Positions 1 through 6,597 of a stretch of DNA of 15,012 bases are shown piece by piece; the stretch's first letter is position 1, and the number at the start of each line of letters is the position of its first letter. Below the pieces are notes generated by a model that searched no databases, had not been told where the DNA came from, and saw only the letters and a list, made by a program, of their open reading frames with translations. The stretch is from Acidovorax sp. GTDB lineage: Bacteria > Pseudomonadota > Gammaproteobacteria > Burkholderiales > Burkholderiaceae_C. The stretch covers positions 1 through 15,012 of the forward strand of contig JASLFM010000237.1 of the NCBI GenBank assembly GCA_030150585.1. The letters are read 5' to 3'. Made by a program: the position numbers and the translations under genes.

Positions 1-35
1 AGGAAGCGGCTGCCACGGTGGAAGCCGGAGCATGA
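1..35 (+). CDS. mnmG: C-terminal end of an upstream gene, probably mnmG (partial)
   Basis: Frame 3 is open from the window edge and reads EAAATVEAGA before a TGA at 33-35. The TGA overlaps the rsmG start codon as ATGA (32-35), the usual sign of translational coupling. The residues are too few and too low in complexity to identify the protein. The name MnmG (GidA, the tRNA uridine-34 carboxymethylaminomethyl modification subunit) is inferred only from the common mnmG-rsmG-parA-parB gene order near bacterial origins. The reading frame and overlap are seen; the identity is inference. Confidence 0.5.
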   Translation, partial: EAAATVEAGA

Positions 36-676
36 GCGCCGCGCTGCGCGAGCCGCTGTGCGCTGGCGTGCGGGCGCTGGGGTTGGATCTGGATGAAGCC
101 CGGATCGCCCAGTTGCTCGATTTTCTGGCCTTGCTGCAAAAGTGGAACAAGGTCTACAACCTCACGGCCGTGCGCGATCCGCAGGAAATGCTCACGCACC
201 ACCTGCTCGACAGCCTCGCGGCCGTCGCGCCCCTGCGACGCCAGTTGGCCGGGCACGGTGCACGCCTGCTCGACGTGGGCTCGGGCGGTGGGCTGCCGGG
301 TGTGGTGTTCGCCATCTGCTGCCCCGAGGTCGATGTGAGCTGCGTGGACACGGTGGCGAAGAAGGCCGCCTTCATCCAGCAGGCCGCCGCCGCGTTGCGC
401 CTGCCCAACCTGCATGGCATCCATGCGCGCGTGGAAACGCTTTCCGGCCCGTTCGACGTGGTGAGCTGCCGGGCCTTTGCCTCGCTGCCCGACTTCACCG
501 CCTGGTCGCGCCAGGCGCTGGGCCCCCAGTCCGTGTGGCTGGCCATGAAGGGCAAGTACCCGGCTGAGGAGGTCGCCGCGCTGCCGACTGGCGTACGTGT
601 GTTTCACGTGGAACAGCTCAAGGTGCCGGGGCTGGATGCCGAGCGCTGCATCGTCTGGATGCGGCCCGCGGCATAG
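32..676 (+). CDS. rsmG: 16S rRNA (guanine-527 N7)-methyltransferase RsmG
   Basis: This 214-aa cytoplasmic protein matches RsmG (GidB), which uses S-adenosylmethionine to methylate N7 of G527 in 16S rRNA; loss of the enzyme is known to give low-level streptomycin resistance. Family signatures are visible in order: WNKVYNLTAVRDP at residues 38-50, HLLDSL at 57-62, the SAM-binding glycine loop DVGSGGGLPG at 81-90, SCRAFA at 145-150 and MKGK at 172-175. Length is typical for the family. The ATG at 32 overlaps the upstream stop, so translation is probably coupled. The 3' part, encoding RVFHVEQ, also carries a parS sequence (600-615), so this stretch seems to be under both coding and ParB-binding constraint. 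Confidence 0.97.
   Translation: MSAALREPLCAGVRALGLDLDEARIAQLLDFLALLQKWNKVYNLTAVRDPQEMLTHHLLDSLAAVAPLRRQLAGHGARLLDVGSGGGLPGVVFAICCPEVDVSCVDTVAKKAAFIQQAAAALRLPNLHGIHARVETLSGPFDVVSCRAFASLPDFTAWSRQALGPQSVWLAMKGKYPAEEVAALPTGVRVFHVEQLKVPGLDAERCIVWMRPAA
600..615 (-). promoter_or_regulatory. parS: parS centromere site inside rsmG
   Basis: The plus strand reads TGTTTCACGTGGAACA, whose reverse complement TGTTCCACGTGAAACA is the canonical bacterial parS (the Bacillus subtilis Spo0J site). It is a 16-bp near-palindrome centred on CACGTG. ParB, encoded in this window at 6598-7515, would load here and spread to form the partition complex moved by ParA. The site lies in codons for VFHVEQ near the end of rsmG, about 750 bp before parA. 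I found no second copy in the window. The sequence match is direct; function is inferred from ParB/parS biology. Confidence 0.88.
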
Positions 677-698
677 CGGCCGGGCAGGGCGGCTCGCG

Positions 699-704
699 TA
701 CACT
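699..704 (+). promoter_or_regulatory. possible -10 element before the LysE-family gene
   Basis: TACACT lies 27 bp before the ATG at 731 and matches four of six positions of the TATAAT consensus. No convincing -35 element is seen at the right distance. It would give a short leader and allow the exporter and parA to be expressed apart from rsmG. This is a weak call. Confidence 0.25.
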
Positions 705-730
705 CGTCTTTCCATCTTTTGGAGACCTCA

Positions 731-1345
731 ATGTTCGGCGTAGCTGACTACGGCGCATTCGTTGCCGCCATCGTGCTGTTCCTGGCCATTCCAGGGCCGG
801 GGAATCTCGCGCTCATCACCTCCACGGGCAAGGGCGGGGTGCGTGCGGGGCTGGCGGCGGCGGCCGGTGTCATCGCAGCCGACCAGGTGCTCATGTGGGC
901 GGCGGTCGCCGGCGTGGCGGCGCTGCTCGCGGCCTACCCGGCGGCTTTCCATGCCGTGCAGTGGCTGGGCGCGGCCTACCTGGCGTGGATGGGCTTCAAG
1001 ATGTGCACGGCCAAGCCGGGCGATGCGCCCGTGCTGAACATCGAGCCGCGCCACTACTTCAGGCAGGGCGCTTTCATCACGCTGCTCAACCCCAAGGCCA
1101 TCGTGTTCTACATGGCCTTCTTTCCGCTGTTCGTGGACCCGGCGCGCCACCAAGGCATGCTCACCTTTGGCGTGATGGCCGCGACCATTGCCACGCTCAC
1201 CTTTCTCTACAGCCTGGTCGTGGTGCTGCTCACGCACCACCTGGCTGCGCGCATGCGTGCCAACCCGGCCATCGGGCGCGTGCTCGAGAAGACGGCGGGT
1301 GTGTTCCTCATCGGCTTCGGCATCAAGCTCGCCATCTCCAAGTAA
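731..1345 (+). CDS. LysE/RhtB-family amino-acid exporter
   Basis: The 204-aa hydrophobic protein fits the LysE/RhtB superfamily of inner-membrane exporters of amino acids and related metabolites. The N-terminal signature AIPGPGNLALIT (residues 19-30) and the mid-protein LNPKAIVFYMAFFPLF (119-134) are characteristic. About six membrane segments can be traced, near 8-28, 41-68, 72-92, 113-136, 144-168 and 186-202. The ATG at 731 is chosen because GGAGA (721-725) lies 5 bp upstream; an in-frame TTG at 719 would destroy that ribosome site. The stop is 6 bp before parA, so the two are probably cotranscribed. The substrate cannot be read from sequence. A link with partition is only positional. Confidence 0.9.
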   Translation: MFGVADYGAFVAAIVLFLAIPGPGNLALITSTGKGGVRAGLAAAAGVIAADQVLMWAAVAGVAALLAAYPAAFHAVQWLGAAYLAWMGFKMCTAKPGDAPVLNIEPRHYFRQGAFITLLNPKAIVFYMAFFPLFVDPARHQGMLTFGVMAATIATLTFLYSLVVVLLTHHLAARMRANPAIGRVLEKTAGVFLIGFGIKLAISK

Positions 1346-1351
1346 CTCAGC

Positions 1352-2122
1352 ATGGCCAAGATTTTCTGCATCGCCAACCAGAAGGGCGGCGTTGGCAAGA
1401 CGACCACCTCCGTGAACCTGGCGGCCGGCTTGGCCAAGATCGGCCAGCGTGTGCTCATGGTCGACCTCGATCCCCAGGGCAATGCCACCATGGGCTCGGG
1501 CGTGGACAAGCGCGCACTCGAGCTCAGCGTGTACGACGTGCTGCTCGAATCGGCCTCGGTCAGGGAAGCCGCCGTGCTGTCCGAGCCATGCGGCTACCAC
1601 GTGCTGGGCGCCAACCGCGAACTCGCGGGAGCCGAGGTGGAACTCGTGCCCCTTCCGCAGCGCGAGCGCCGCCTCAAGGCCGGGCTGGCCGAGGTGGATG
1701 GCGATTACGACTTCGTGCTCATCGACTGCCCGCCGTCCCTGAGCATGCTCACCCTCAATGGCCTGTGCAGCGCGCACGGCGTGATCGTGCCCATGCAGTG
1801 CGAGTATTTCGCGCTGGAGGGCCTGACCGACCTGGTCAACACCATCAAGCAGGTGCATGCCAACCTGAACAAGGACCTGCAGATCATTGGCCTGCTGCGC
1901 GTGATGTTCGACCCGCGCATCACGCTGCAGAGCCAGGTCAGTGAGCAGCTCAAGGGGCATTTCGGCGACAAGGTGTTCGACACCGTCATTCCGCGCAACG
2001 TGCGCCTGGCCGAGGCGCCGAGCTACGGTCTGCCTGGGGTGGTGTTCGATCCCGCGGCCAAGGGCAGCCAGGCTTTTGTGGATTTCGCGCGTGAAATGGT
2101 GGAGCGAATCCGGAGCATGTGA
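1352..2122 (+). CDS. parA: chromosome partitioning ATPase ParA (Soj-like)
   Basis: This 256-aa protein is a ParA/Soj Walker-type ATPase. It binds nonspecific DNA as an ATP dimer and drives segregation of ParB-parS complexes near the origin. The deviant Walker A box KGGVGKTT is at residues 11-18, the switch VDLDPQGN at 37-44, Walker B FVLIDCPPS at 121-129 with D125, and the C-terminal PRNVRLAEAPSYG at 214-226. It lacks the N-terminal HTH of plasmid type Ia ParA proteins, so it is the chromosomal short form. The start follows the LysE-family stop by 6 bp without a clear Shine-Dalgarno, which suggests coupling. Its expected partner parB lies 4.5 kb downstream instead of next to it. Confidence 0.96.
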   Translation: MAKIFCIANQKGGVGKTTTSVNLAAGLAKIGQRVLMVDLDPQGNATMGSGVDKRALELSVYDVLLESASVREAAVLSEPCGYHVLGANRELAGAEVELVPLPQRERRLKAGLAEVDGDYDFVLIDCPPSLSMLTLNGLCSAHGVIVPMQCEYFALEGLTDLVNTIKQVHANLNKDLQIIGLLRVMFDPRITLQSQVSEQLKGHFGDKVFDTVIPRNVRLAEAPSYGLPGVVFDPAAKGSQAFVDFAREMVERIRSM

Positions 2123-2176
2123 TCGGCGGCCCGGTCCAATTGCCAACGATTCTTAACTGCGAGTGTTTGTGAGTCA

Positions 2177-2209
2177 TTGAACGTGAAAGGTGGGGGGGAA
2201 GGCTTTTAG
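2177..2209 (+). promoter_or_regulatory. candidate promoter with a 7-G tract upstream of the surface-protein gene
   Basis: A TTGAAC -35-like hexamer (2177-2182) and a TTTTAG -10-like hexamer (2204-2209) bracket a run of seven G (2192-2198). The spacer is 21 bp, longer than the optimal 17. No better promoter was found in the 194-bp gap 2123-2316, and no terminator for parA is visible there. The hexamers are weak, so this is tentative. Confidence 0.22.
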
Positions 2210-2228
2210 AGTTCCGGGCGTTTGCAAC

Positions 2229-2240
2229 CTGTGTTCACAG
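2229..2240. promoter_or_regulatory. small inverted repeat upstream of the surface-protein gene
   Basis: CTGTG-TT-CACAG is a perfect 5-bp dyad with a 2-bp centre, 76 bp before the ATG at 2317. It could be a binding site for a dimeric regulator. A short dyad like this can also occur by chance. Confidence 0.2.
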
Positions 2241-2316
2241 CCGTTGCGTTTCCATACGGAGCCTCGCTGGTGTCCTTTGACGCCGCCAGGCCCCGGACGC
2301 CTTCAGAAGCCTTGCC

Positions 2317-5300
2317 ATGCCACCACACCCGCGTTCACATGCCTGCTCCTCGATCCCCCATGGACACTCCGTCCCGGTAAAGCCCGCTTCTTTGAGGTCC
2401 CGCTGGGCCGGTACGTGGGCCGCCGCGCTGGCCGTGCCCCTGCTCTGCGCTGCGGGCGGCGCCTGGGCACAAAGCGCGGACCTGGTGCTGGCGCAGCACG
2501 TCGTCACGCCCGATCCGGTGCCTGCGGGTGGCATTGCCACGATCACCATGACGGTGCAGAACAACGGCACGGGCACCGCCAGCAACGTCAAGCTGACCGA
2601 CGCCATTCCTCCGGGCTCCACCTTCGTGGCCATGAGTGCGAGCAATGGCGGCACATGTACGGCAGCCGCGCCTTATGAATGCACATGGGCCTCGATTCCG
2701 TATCCGGGCTCGCGCACGGTCACCCTGCAGGTGCGGCTGCCCTCCGCGACCGTGTGGCCGAATTCCGCGCAGGTGGCCTCCGACACGGCGGATCCGAACA
2801 TGGGCAACAACGCCCTGTCCCGCAACATCACCGTCGTGGCCGCTGCCGACCTGGGCATCACCGCCGCCTCCTCGGTCGGCGGGGCGACCATTGCCGCGGG
2901 CACAGCCTACAGCTACACCCTCACGGTGGACAACCGCGGCCCGGATGGCCTGCCGGCCGGCCAATCGCCCACGGTCACCTTCAACGTGCCCACGGGCTCC
3001 TCCGTCACCTCCATACCAACGGGCGCGGGCTGGAGCTGCACGCCGTCCTCCGGCTACCCGATCACGGCTCCGGCGGGCGTCGCCCAGGGCGCCTTGATTA
3101 CCTGCACCCGCAGCGGCACCGATAGCTTGGCGCAGGGTGCCAGCTTCCCGCCGATCACGGTGCCGGCCGTTGCCAACGTCACGGGCGCGGTCAATGCCGC
3201 CTTTGACGTGAAGTCGAACTTCCCGGACGGCGACACCACCAACAACACGGCCACGGTGCAGGTGAACCTCAGCGACGGCACCGACATGCGCATCACCAAG
3301 ACGGCGGCCCTGGCGGCGGTGGCTGGCAGCACCCAGGCCACATTCACGTTGACTGCGCGCCAGCTGGGCGGCGCGGACCCCACGGGCGTCACGGTGACGG
3401 ACACCCTGCCTGCCGGCCTGGACTACGTGAGCCACAACGCTCCTGTACCCTGGGCCTGCGCCTTTGCGGCGCCCACGTTGACCTGCTCTTACCCCGGCAC
3501 GTACACCGGCGGACCCTTCACCAATTTGCCGGCCATCTCTCTGGTGGCCGCGGTCACGGGCATCGGCGATATTCCCAACACGGGCACCGTGTCGGCCACA
3601 CCACCGGACCCAGATGGCACGAACAACACCAGCACCGTGACCGTGAACAACTCGGCCGACCTGGGCATCACCAAGGGCCCCAGCGTCAGCCCGGTGGTGG
3701 TGAATGCGCCCTACAACTGGAACATCACGGTGCGCAACTATGGCCCCATGCCCGTGCTGGCGGGCCAGACCATCACCGTGACCGAGACGGTTCCGGCCGG
3801 TATGACACTGCAATCGCTGGCAGCCGGCTCGCAATGGAGCTGCTCGGGGCTGCCTGCCGCCGGCCCAGCTACGGCAACGTGTACGTACACGGCTGCCAGC
3901 AACATCAATGCCAACAGCAACGCGCCCACGCTCTCCATCGTCGCTGTGAACACCGCGGCAGGCGGGCTCACCAACAACGCTTGCCTCGCGCTGAGCGGCT
4001 CCGGCCCCGTGGAAGCGGGTGACGCCCCCGGCTTCCAGAACAACTGCGTCGGCACCGGCATCACGGGCACGCTCGGCGTGAACTCGGCGGACTTGTCGAT
4101 CACGAAGACAGCCAGCCCGGGCACCGTAGTGGTGGGCCAACCCCTGACCTACACCCTGGTGGCCACCAACAATTCCGCGACCGTGGATGCCACCAATGTG
4201 CACGTGTACGACACGGTGAACAACCTGCTGAGCAGCGGCCCTGCACCAGGGCTGGTGTCCATTGCGACGACCCAGGGCACATGCACGCCCGCGGTACCCG
4301 CCAATGTCCCATCGGCCAGCATCGATTGCACGGTGGGCACGCTGGCCCCAGGCGCCTCCGCCACCATCACCATCGTCGTGCGCCCCCACAACACCACGGC
4401 GGCGGTTCTCGGCCGTGCCAATACCGCGTCCGTCAACTCCCTGGATGTGGGCGACCCGGACCGCAGCAACAACAGCGTCACCATCACCTCCAATGTGGAG
4501 CCGCGCGTGGATGCCACGGTCACCAAGACCGTCAATCCGAGCAGCAACGTGCGCGTGGGCCAGCCCATGGTGTACACGGTGACGGCGAGAAATGGCGGCC
4601 CGTCCACGGCGAATGCGCTCACCATCACCGACGTGATGCCGCCCAACACCGCTTTCATCAGCGCGGGCACCCCGTCCAACGGCGGCTCGTGCGCCTCGAT
4701 TCCTGCTGTGAACTCCACAGGCGGCACGCTCACGTGCACCTGGGCGAATGTGCCCGCAAACAGCAACCGCACCGTGACCTTCACCGTGCGCCCGCTGGCG
4801 GCGGCACTGGCCGCTCCTGCCACCATCAGCAACACGGTCAACGTGGCCGTGGGGGCGGCCGACACGGAAACCGATACGACGAACAACTCGTCCACCGCCG
4901 TGACCAACGTGATCGACTCCCTGGTGGACATCCTCGTGCAGAAGACCGACAGCGTGGACCCCGTCGCGTTGGGGGCGGAAACGATGTACACCGTCACCGT
5001 CCGCAATGCCGGTCCCTCCTACGGCACCAACCTGGTGATGACGGACACCTTCCCCAACGCGGGCAACACCGCGCGCTTCAGCTACCAGGGCGGCCTGACG
5101 GCCACCGTCGCGGGCGCCAGCGTGGCTCCGGCCTGCACGGAGCCCGCCCTGGGCGCCATGACGGGCACGCTGCGGTGCACGTTCCCCACCATTGCCGTGG
5201 GCGCCGCCAACGAAGTGGTGCTGACGTACCGCATGCGGGCAGAAAGCATCATCACCGCGGGCGACTACTCGGGCACGCAAGGCAACCACGCGGCGGTCGC

Positions 5301-5889
5301 TGTTGACGAGACCGAGACGCAGATGGCCAACAACCAGGTGGACGAAGACACCACGACCAGCCGCATCGCACCCGCGCCCGGCAGCGAAATCGACCTGGGC
5401 ATCGCCAAGACCACCAGCGCCGACCGGGCCCTGCCTGGCACCGAGTTCGACTACACCCTCACGGTGACCAACAACCAGGCGGCCGGCAGCGGCCGGGATG
5501 TGGTGCCCGCCAACGGCGCCCAGGTGACCGACACGCTGCCCGCGGGCCTGGCGTTCGTCTCGGCCACCGGGTGCTCGTATGCCGCCGGCACCCGCCATGT
5601 GGTGTGCGTCATCTCCAACCTGGCCGCGGGCGCATCCACAACCTTCACGGTGCGCGTGCGAGTGGATTCGCCCTATGCCGGCCCCGCATCCATCAGCAAT
5701 ACGGCGTGCGTGGACATGCCCGGCGACCCCGTGGGCAGCAACAACTGCTCCACCGCGCCCAAGACCGTGGGCAACCCGCCGCCGTCCAGCATCCCCACCC
5801 TTTCGGAATGGGGGCTGATCGTGCTGTCGCTGCTGCTCGCCGCATTCGCCCTGCGCCGCATGCCGCTCCCGGCAAGCCGCCGCGCCTGA
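2317..5889 (+). CDS. secreted DUF11-repeat surface protein with IPTL-CTERM sorting signal
   Basis: This 1190-aa protein starts with a long polar leader, a hydrophobic stretch (about 31-48) and a likely signal-peptidase site AWA|QS (49-53). Eight DUF11 (B_ant_repeat) beta-sandwich repeats follow, starting near residues 54, 177, 322, 447, 591, 731, 870 and 1025. Each has an ADLxITK-like entry, a TDTLPAG-like strand and usually a D..NN exit. Every repeat has a pair of cysteines, for example 114/122, 381/390, 792/807 and 1086/1097. The tail has IPTLSEWG (1159-1166), a hydrophobic helix and an RR-containing end, which is the IPTL-CTERM signal attributed to exosortase H. It is therefore probably exported and anchored or released at the surface as a stalk or adhesin-like protein. 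The ATG at 2317 has a weak AGAAG site (2305-2309); a TTG at 2392 would give a more ordinary signal peptide. The gene is richer in Thr/Asn codons than its neighbours. Its ligand is unknown. Confidence 0.9.
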   Translation: MPPHPRSHACSSIPHGHSVPVKPASLRSRWAGTWAAALAVPLLCAAGGAWAQSADLVLAQHVVTPDPVPAGGIATITMTVQNNGTGTASNVKLTDAIPPGSTFVAMSASNGGTCTAAAPYECTWASIPYPGSRTVTLQVRLPSATVWPNSAQVASDTADPNMGNNALSRNITVVAAADLGITAASSVGGATIAAGTAYSYTLTVDNRGPDGLPAGQSPTVTFNVPTGSSVTSIPTGAGWSCTPSSGYPITAPAGVAQGALITCTRSGTDSLAQGASFPPITVPAVANVTGAVNAAFDVKSNFPDGDTTNNTATVQVNLSDGTDMRITKTAALAAVAGSTQATFTLTARQLGGADPTGVTVTDTLPAGLDYVSHNAPVPWACAFAAPTLTCSYPGTYTGGPFTNLPAISLVAAVTGIGDIPNTGTVSATPPDPDGTNNTSTVTVNNSADLGITKGPSVSPVVVNAPYNWNITVRNYGPMPVLAGQTITVTETVPAGMTLQSLAAGSQWSCSGLPAAGPATATCTYTAASNINANSNAPTLSIVAVNTAAGGLTNNACLALSGSGPVEAGDAPGFQNNCVGTGITGTLGVNSADLSITKTASPGTVVVGQPLTYTLVATNNSATVDATNVHVYDTVNNLLSSGPAPGLVSIATTQGTCTPAVPANVPSASIDCTVGTLAPGASATITIVVRPHNTTAAVLGRANTASVNSLDVGDPDRSNNSVTITSNVEPRVDATVTKTVNPSSNVRVGQPMVYTVTARNGGPSTANALTITDVMPPNTAFISAGTPSNGGSCASIPAVNSTGGTLTCTWANVPANSNRTVTFTVRPLAAALAAPATISNTVNVAVGAADTETDTTNNSSTAVTNVIDSLVDILVQKTDSVDPVALGAETMYTVTVRNAGPSYGTNLVMTDTFPNAGNTARFSYQGGLTATVAGASVAPACTEPALGAMTGTLRCTFPTIAVGAANEVVLTYRMRAESIITAGDYSGTQGNHAAVAVDETETQMANNQVDEDTTTSRIAPAPGSEIDLGIAKTTSADRALPGTEFDYTLTVTNNQAAGSGRDVVPANGAQVTDTLPAGLAFVSATGCSYAAGTRHVVCVISNLAAGASTTFTVRVRVDSPYAGPASISNTACVDMPGDPVGSNNCSTAPKTVGNPPPSSIPTLSEWGLIVLSLLLAAFALRRMPLPASRRA

Positions 5890-5908
5890 GCGCCGCGCGG
5901 GCCTGTGT

Positions 5909-5950
5909 CATCGCCGCCGCCGTGCCCGCAAGGGCGTGGCGGCGGCGATG
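5909..5950 (+). terminator. strong hairpin after the surface-protein gene, probable terminator
   Basis: Arms CATCGCCGCCGCC and GGCGGCGGCGATG pair perfectly over 13 bp. The helix continues through two G-U pairs and GCCC/GGGC to a GCAA tetraloop, for about 19 pairs in all. Only a poor T stretch (TGCTTTGTG) follows. It begins 20 bp after the DUF11 stop. It probably ends the surface-protein transcript and separates it from the hydrolase-parB pair. Confidence 0.72.
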
Positions 5951-5992
5951 TGCTTTGTGCCTTCGGGCAAAATACCCGCTGGAGAATTCCAG

Positions 5993-6048
5993 CAAAACAG
6001 GCCTCCAGCGCCCGTCCATCCAGCGTAAGCAGCTTCCGAAATCATAGC
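5993..6048 (+). repeat. remnant of a dispersed intergenic repeat, Comamonadaceae-type
   Basis: The segment includes GCCTCCAGCGCCCGTCCA, AGCAGCTTCCG and AAATCATAGCA. It closely resembles, from memory, a short repeat scattered between genes in Acidovorax and relatives (GCCTCCAGCGCTTGTCCA ... GCAGCTATCAAAATCATAGC). It ends at the base before the hydrolase ATG and so forms that gene's entire proximal leader, which lacks a Shine-Dalgarno. Family membership is recollection and needs a genome comparison. Confidence 0.45.
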
Positions 6049-6049
6049 A

Positions 6050-6592
6050 ATGAACCCTTGTAGCGTCCTGCTCCTGCCCGGCTGGCAGAACTCCGGCCCC
6101 GGCCATTGGCAAACCGAGTGGGAGCGGCTGCATGGCGACCTGCGCGTGCAGCAGCACGAGTGGATGCGGCCGCTGCGCGGCGACTGGTCCGCGCGGCTCG
6201 AAGAAGTGGTGGCCGATGCGTCCGGCCCCGTGGTGCTGGCGGCGCACAGCCTGGGTTGCATCCTCACGGCCTGGTGGGCCGCGCACACGCGCCATGCACA
6301 CAAGGTGCGCGGCGCGCTGCTGGTGGCGCCGGGCGACGTGGAGCGGCCCGACCTGGCCGCGCAGATCGTTGGCTGGGCGCCCATCGCGCGCCAGCCGCTG
6401 CCTTTTCCCTCCGTCCTGCTCGGCAGCCGCAACGATCCGTACTGCAGCTTCGAGCGTGCGCAGGCGCTGGCGGCGGACTGGGGGGCGCGCTTCGTCGACT
6501 ATGGGGAGCGCGGGCACATCAACGCTGAATCCGGCCTAGGCGATTGGGCCGAGGGGCGGGCACTGCTCCAATCCCTGACGAACAAGGACTGA
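6050..6592 (+). CDS. RBBP9/YdeN-family alpha/beta serine hydrolase
   Basis: The 180-aa protein matches the small single-domain RBBP9/YdeN serine hydrolases (Pfam Ser_hydrolase). The family hallmarks are LLLPGWQNSGPGHWQ at residues 7-21, the nucleophile elbow AHSLG at 65-69 with S67, an acidic residue in SRNDPY with D129, and the catalytic histidine in GHIN with H156. The triad is therefore intact and an active cytoplasmic enzyme is expected. Substrates of this family are mostly unknown. There is no Shine-Dalgarno before the ATG, which directly follows a repeat-like leader. The gene ends 5 bp before parB, whose ribosome site lies in its last codons, so the two are very probably coexpressed. 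A part in partition is not implied by the family. Confidence 0.88.
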   Translation: MNPCSVLLLPGWQNSGPGHWQTEWERLHGDLRVQQHEWMRPLRGDWSARLEEVVADASGPVVLAAHSLGCILTAWWAAHTRHAHKVRGALLVAPGDVERPDLAAQIVGWAPIARQPLPFPSVLLGSRNDPYCSFERAQALAADWGARFVDYGERGHINAESGLGDWAEGRALLQSLTNKD

Positions 6593-6597
6593 CAACG

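Noticed and set aside
728..2146. 472-aa minus-strand open frame opposite the LysE-family gene and parA
   Set aside because: Both plus-strand genes are certain from their motifs. The antisense translation has no family signature.
2162..2190. Second parS-like site near TGTTTGTGAG ... GAACGTGAAA
   Set aside because: It shares only fragments with parS and lacks the central CACGTG palindrome.
2335..5598. 1087-aa open frame on the minus strand opposite the surface-protein gene
   Set aside because: It is opposite a gene with clear signal peptide, repeats and sorting tail. Its translation is rich in Gly, Arg, His and Ala with no domain pattern, as expected from an antisense shadow in GC-rich DNA.
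2123..6049. Surface-protein gene carried by an insertion sequence or transposon
   Set aside because: No transposase, terminal inverted repeats or obvious target-site duplication were seen at the borders. The repeat-like segment at 5993-6048 lies on one side only.
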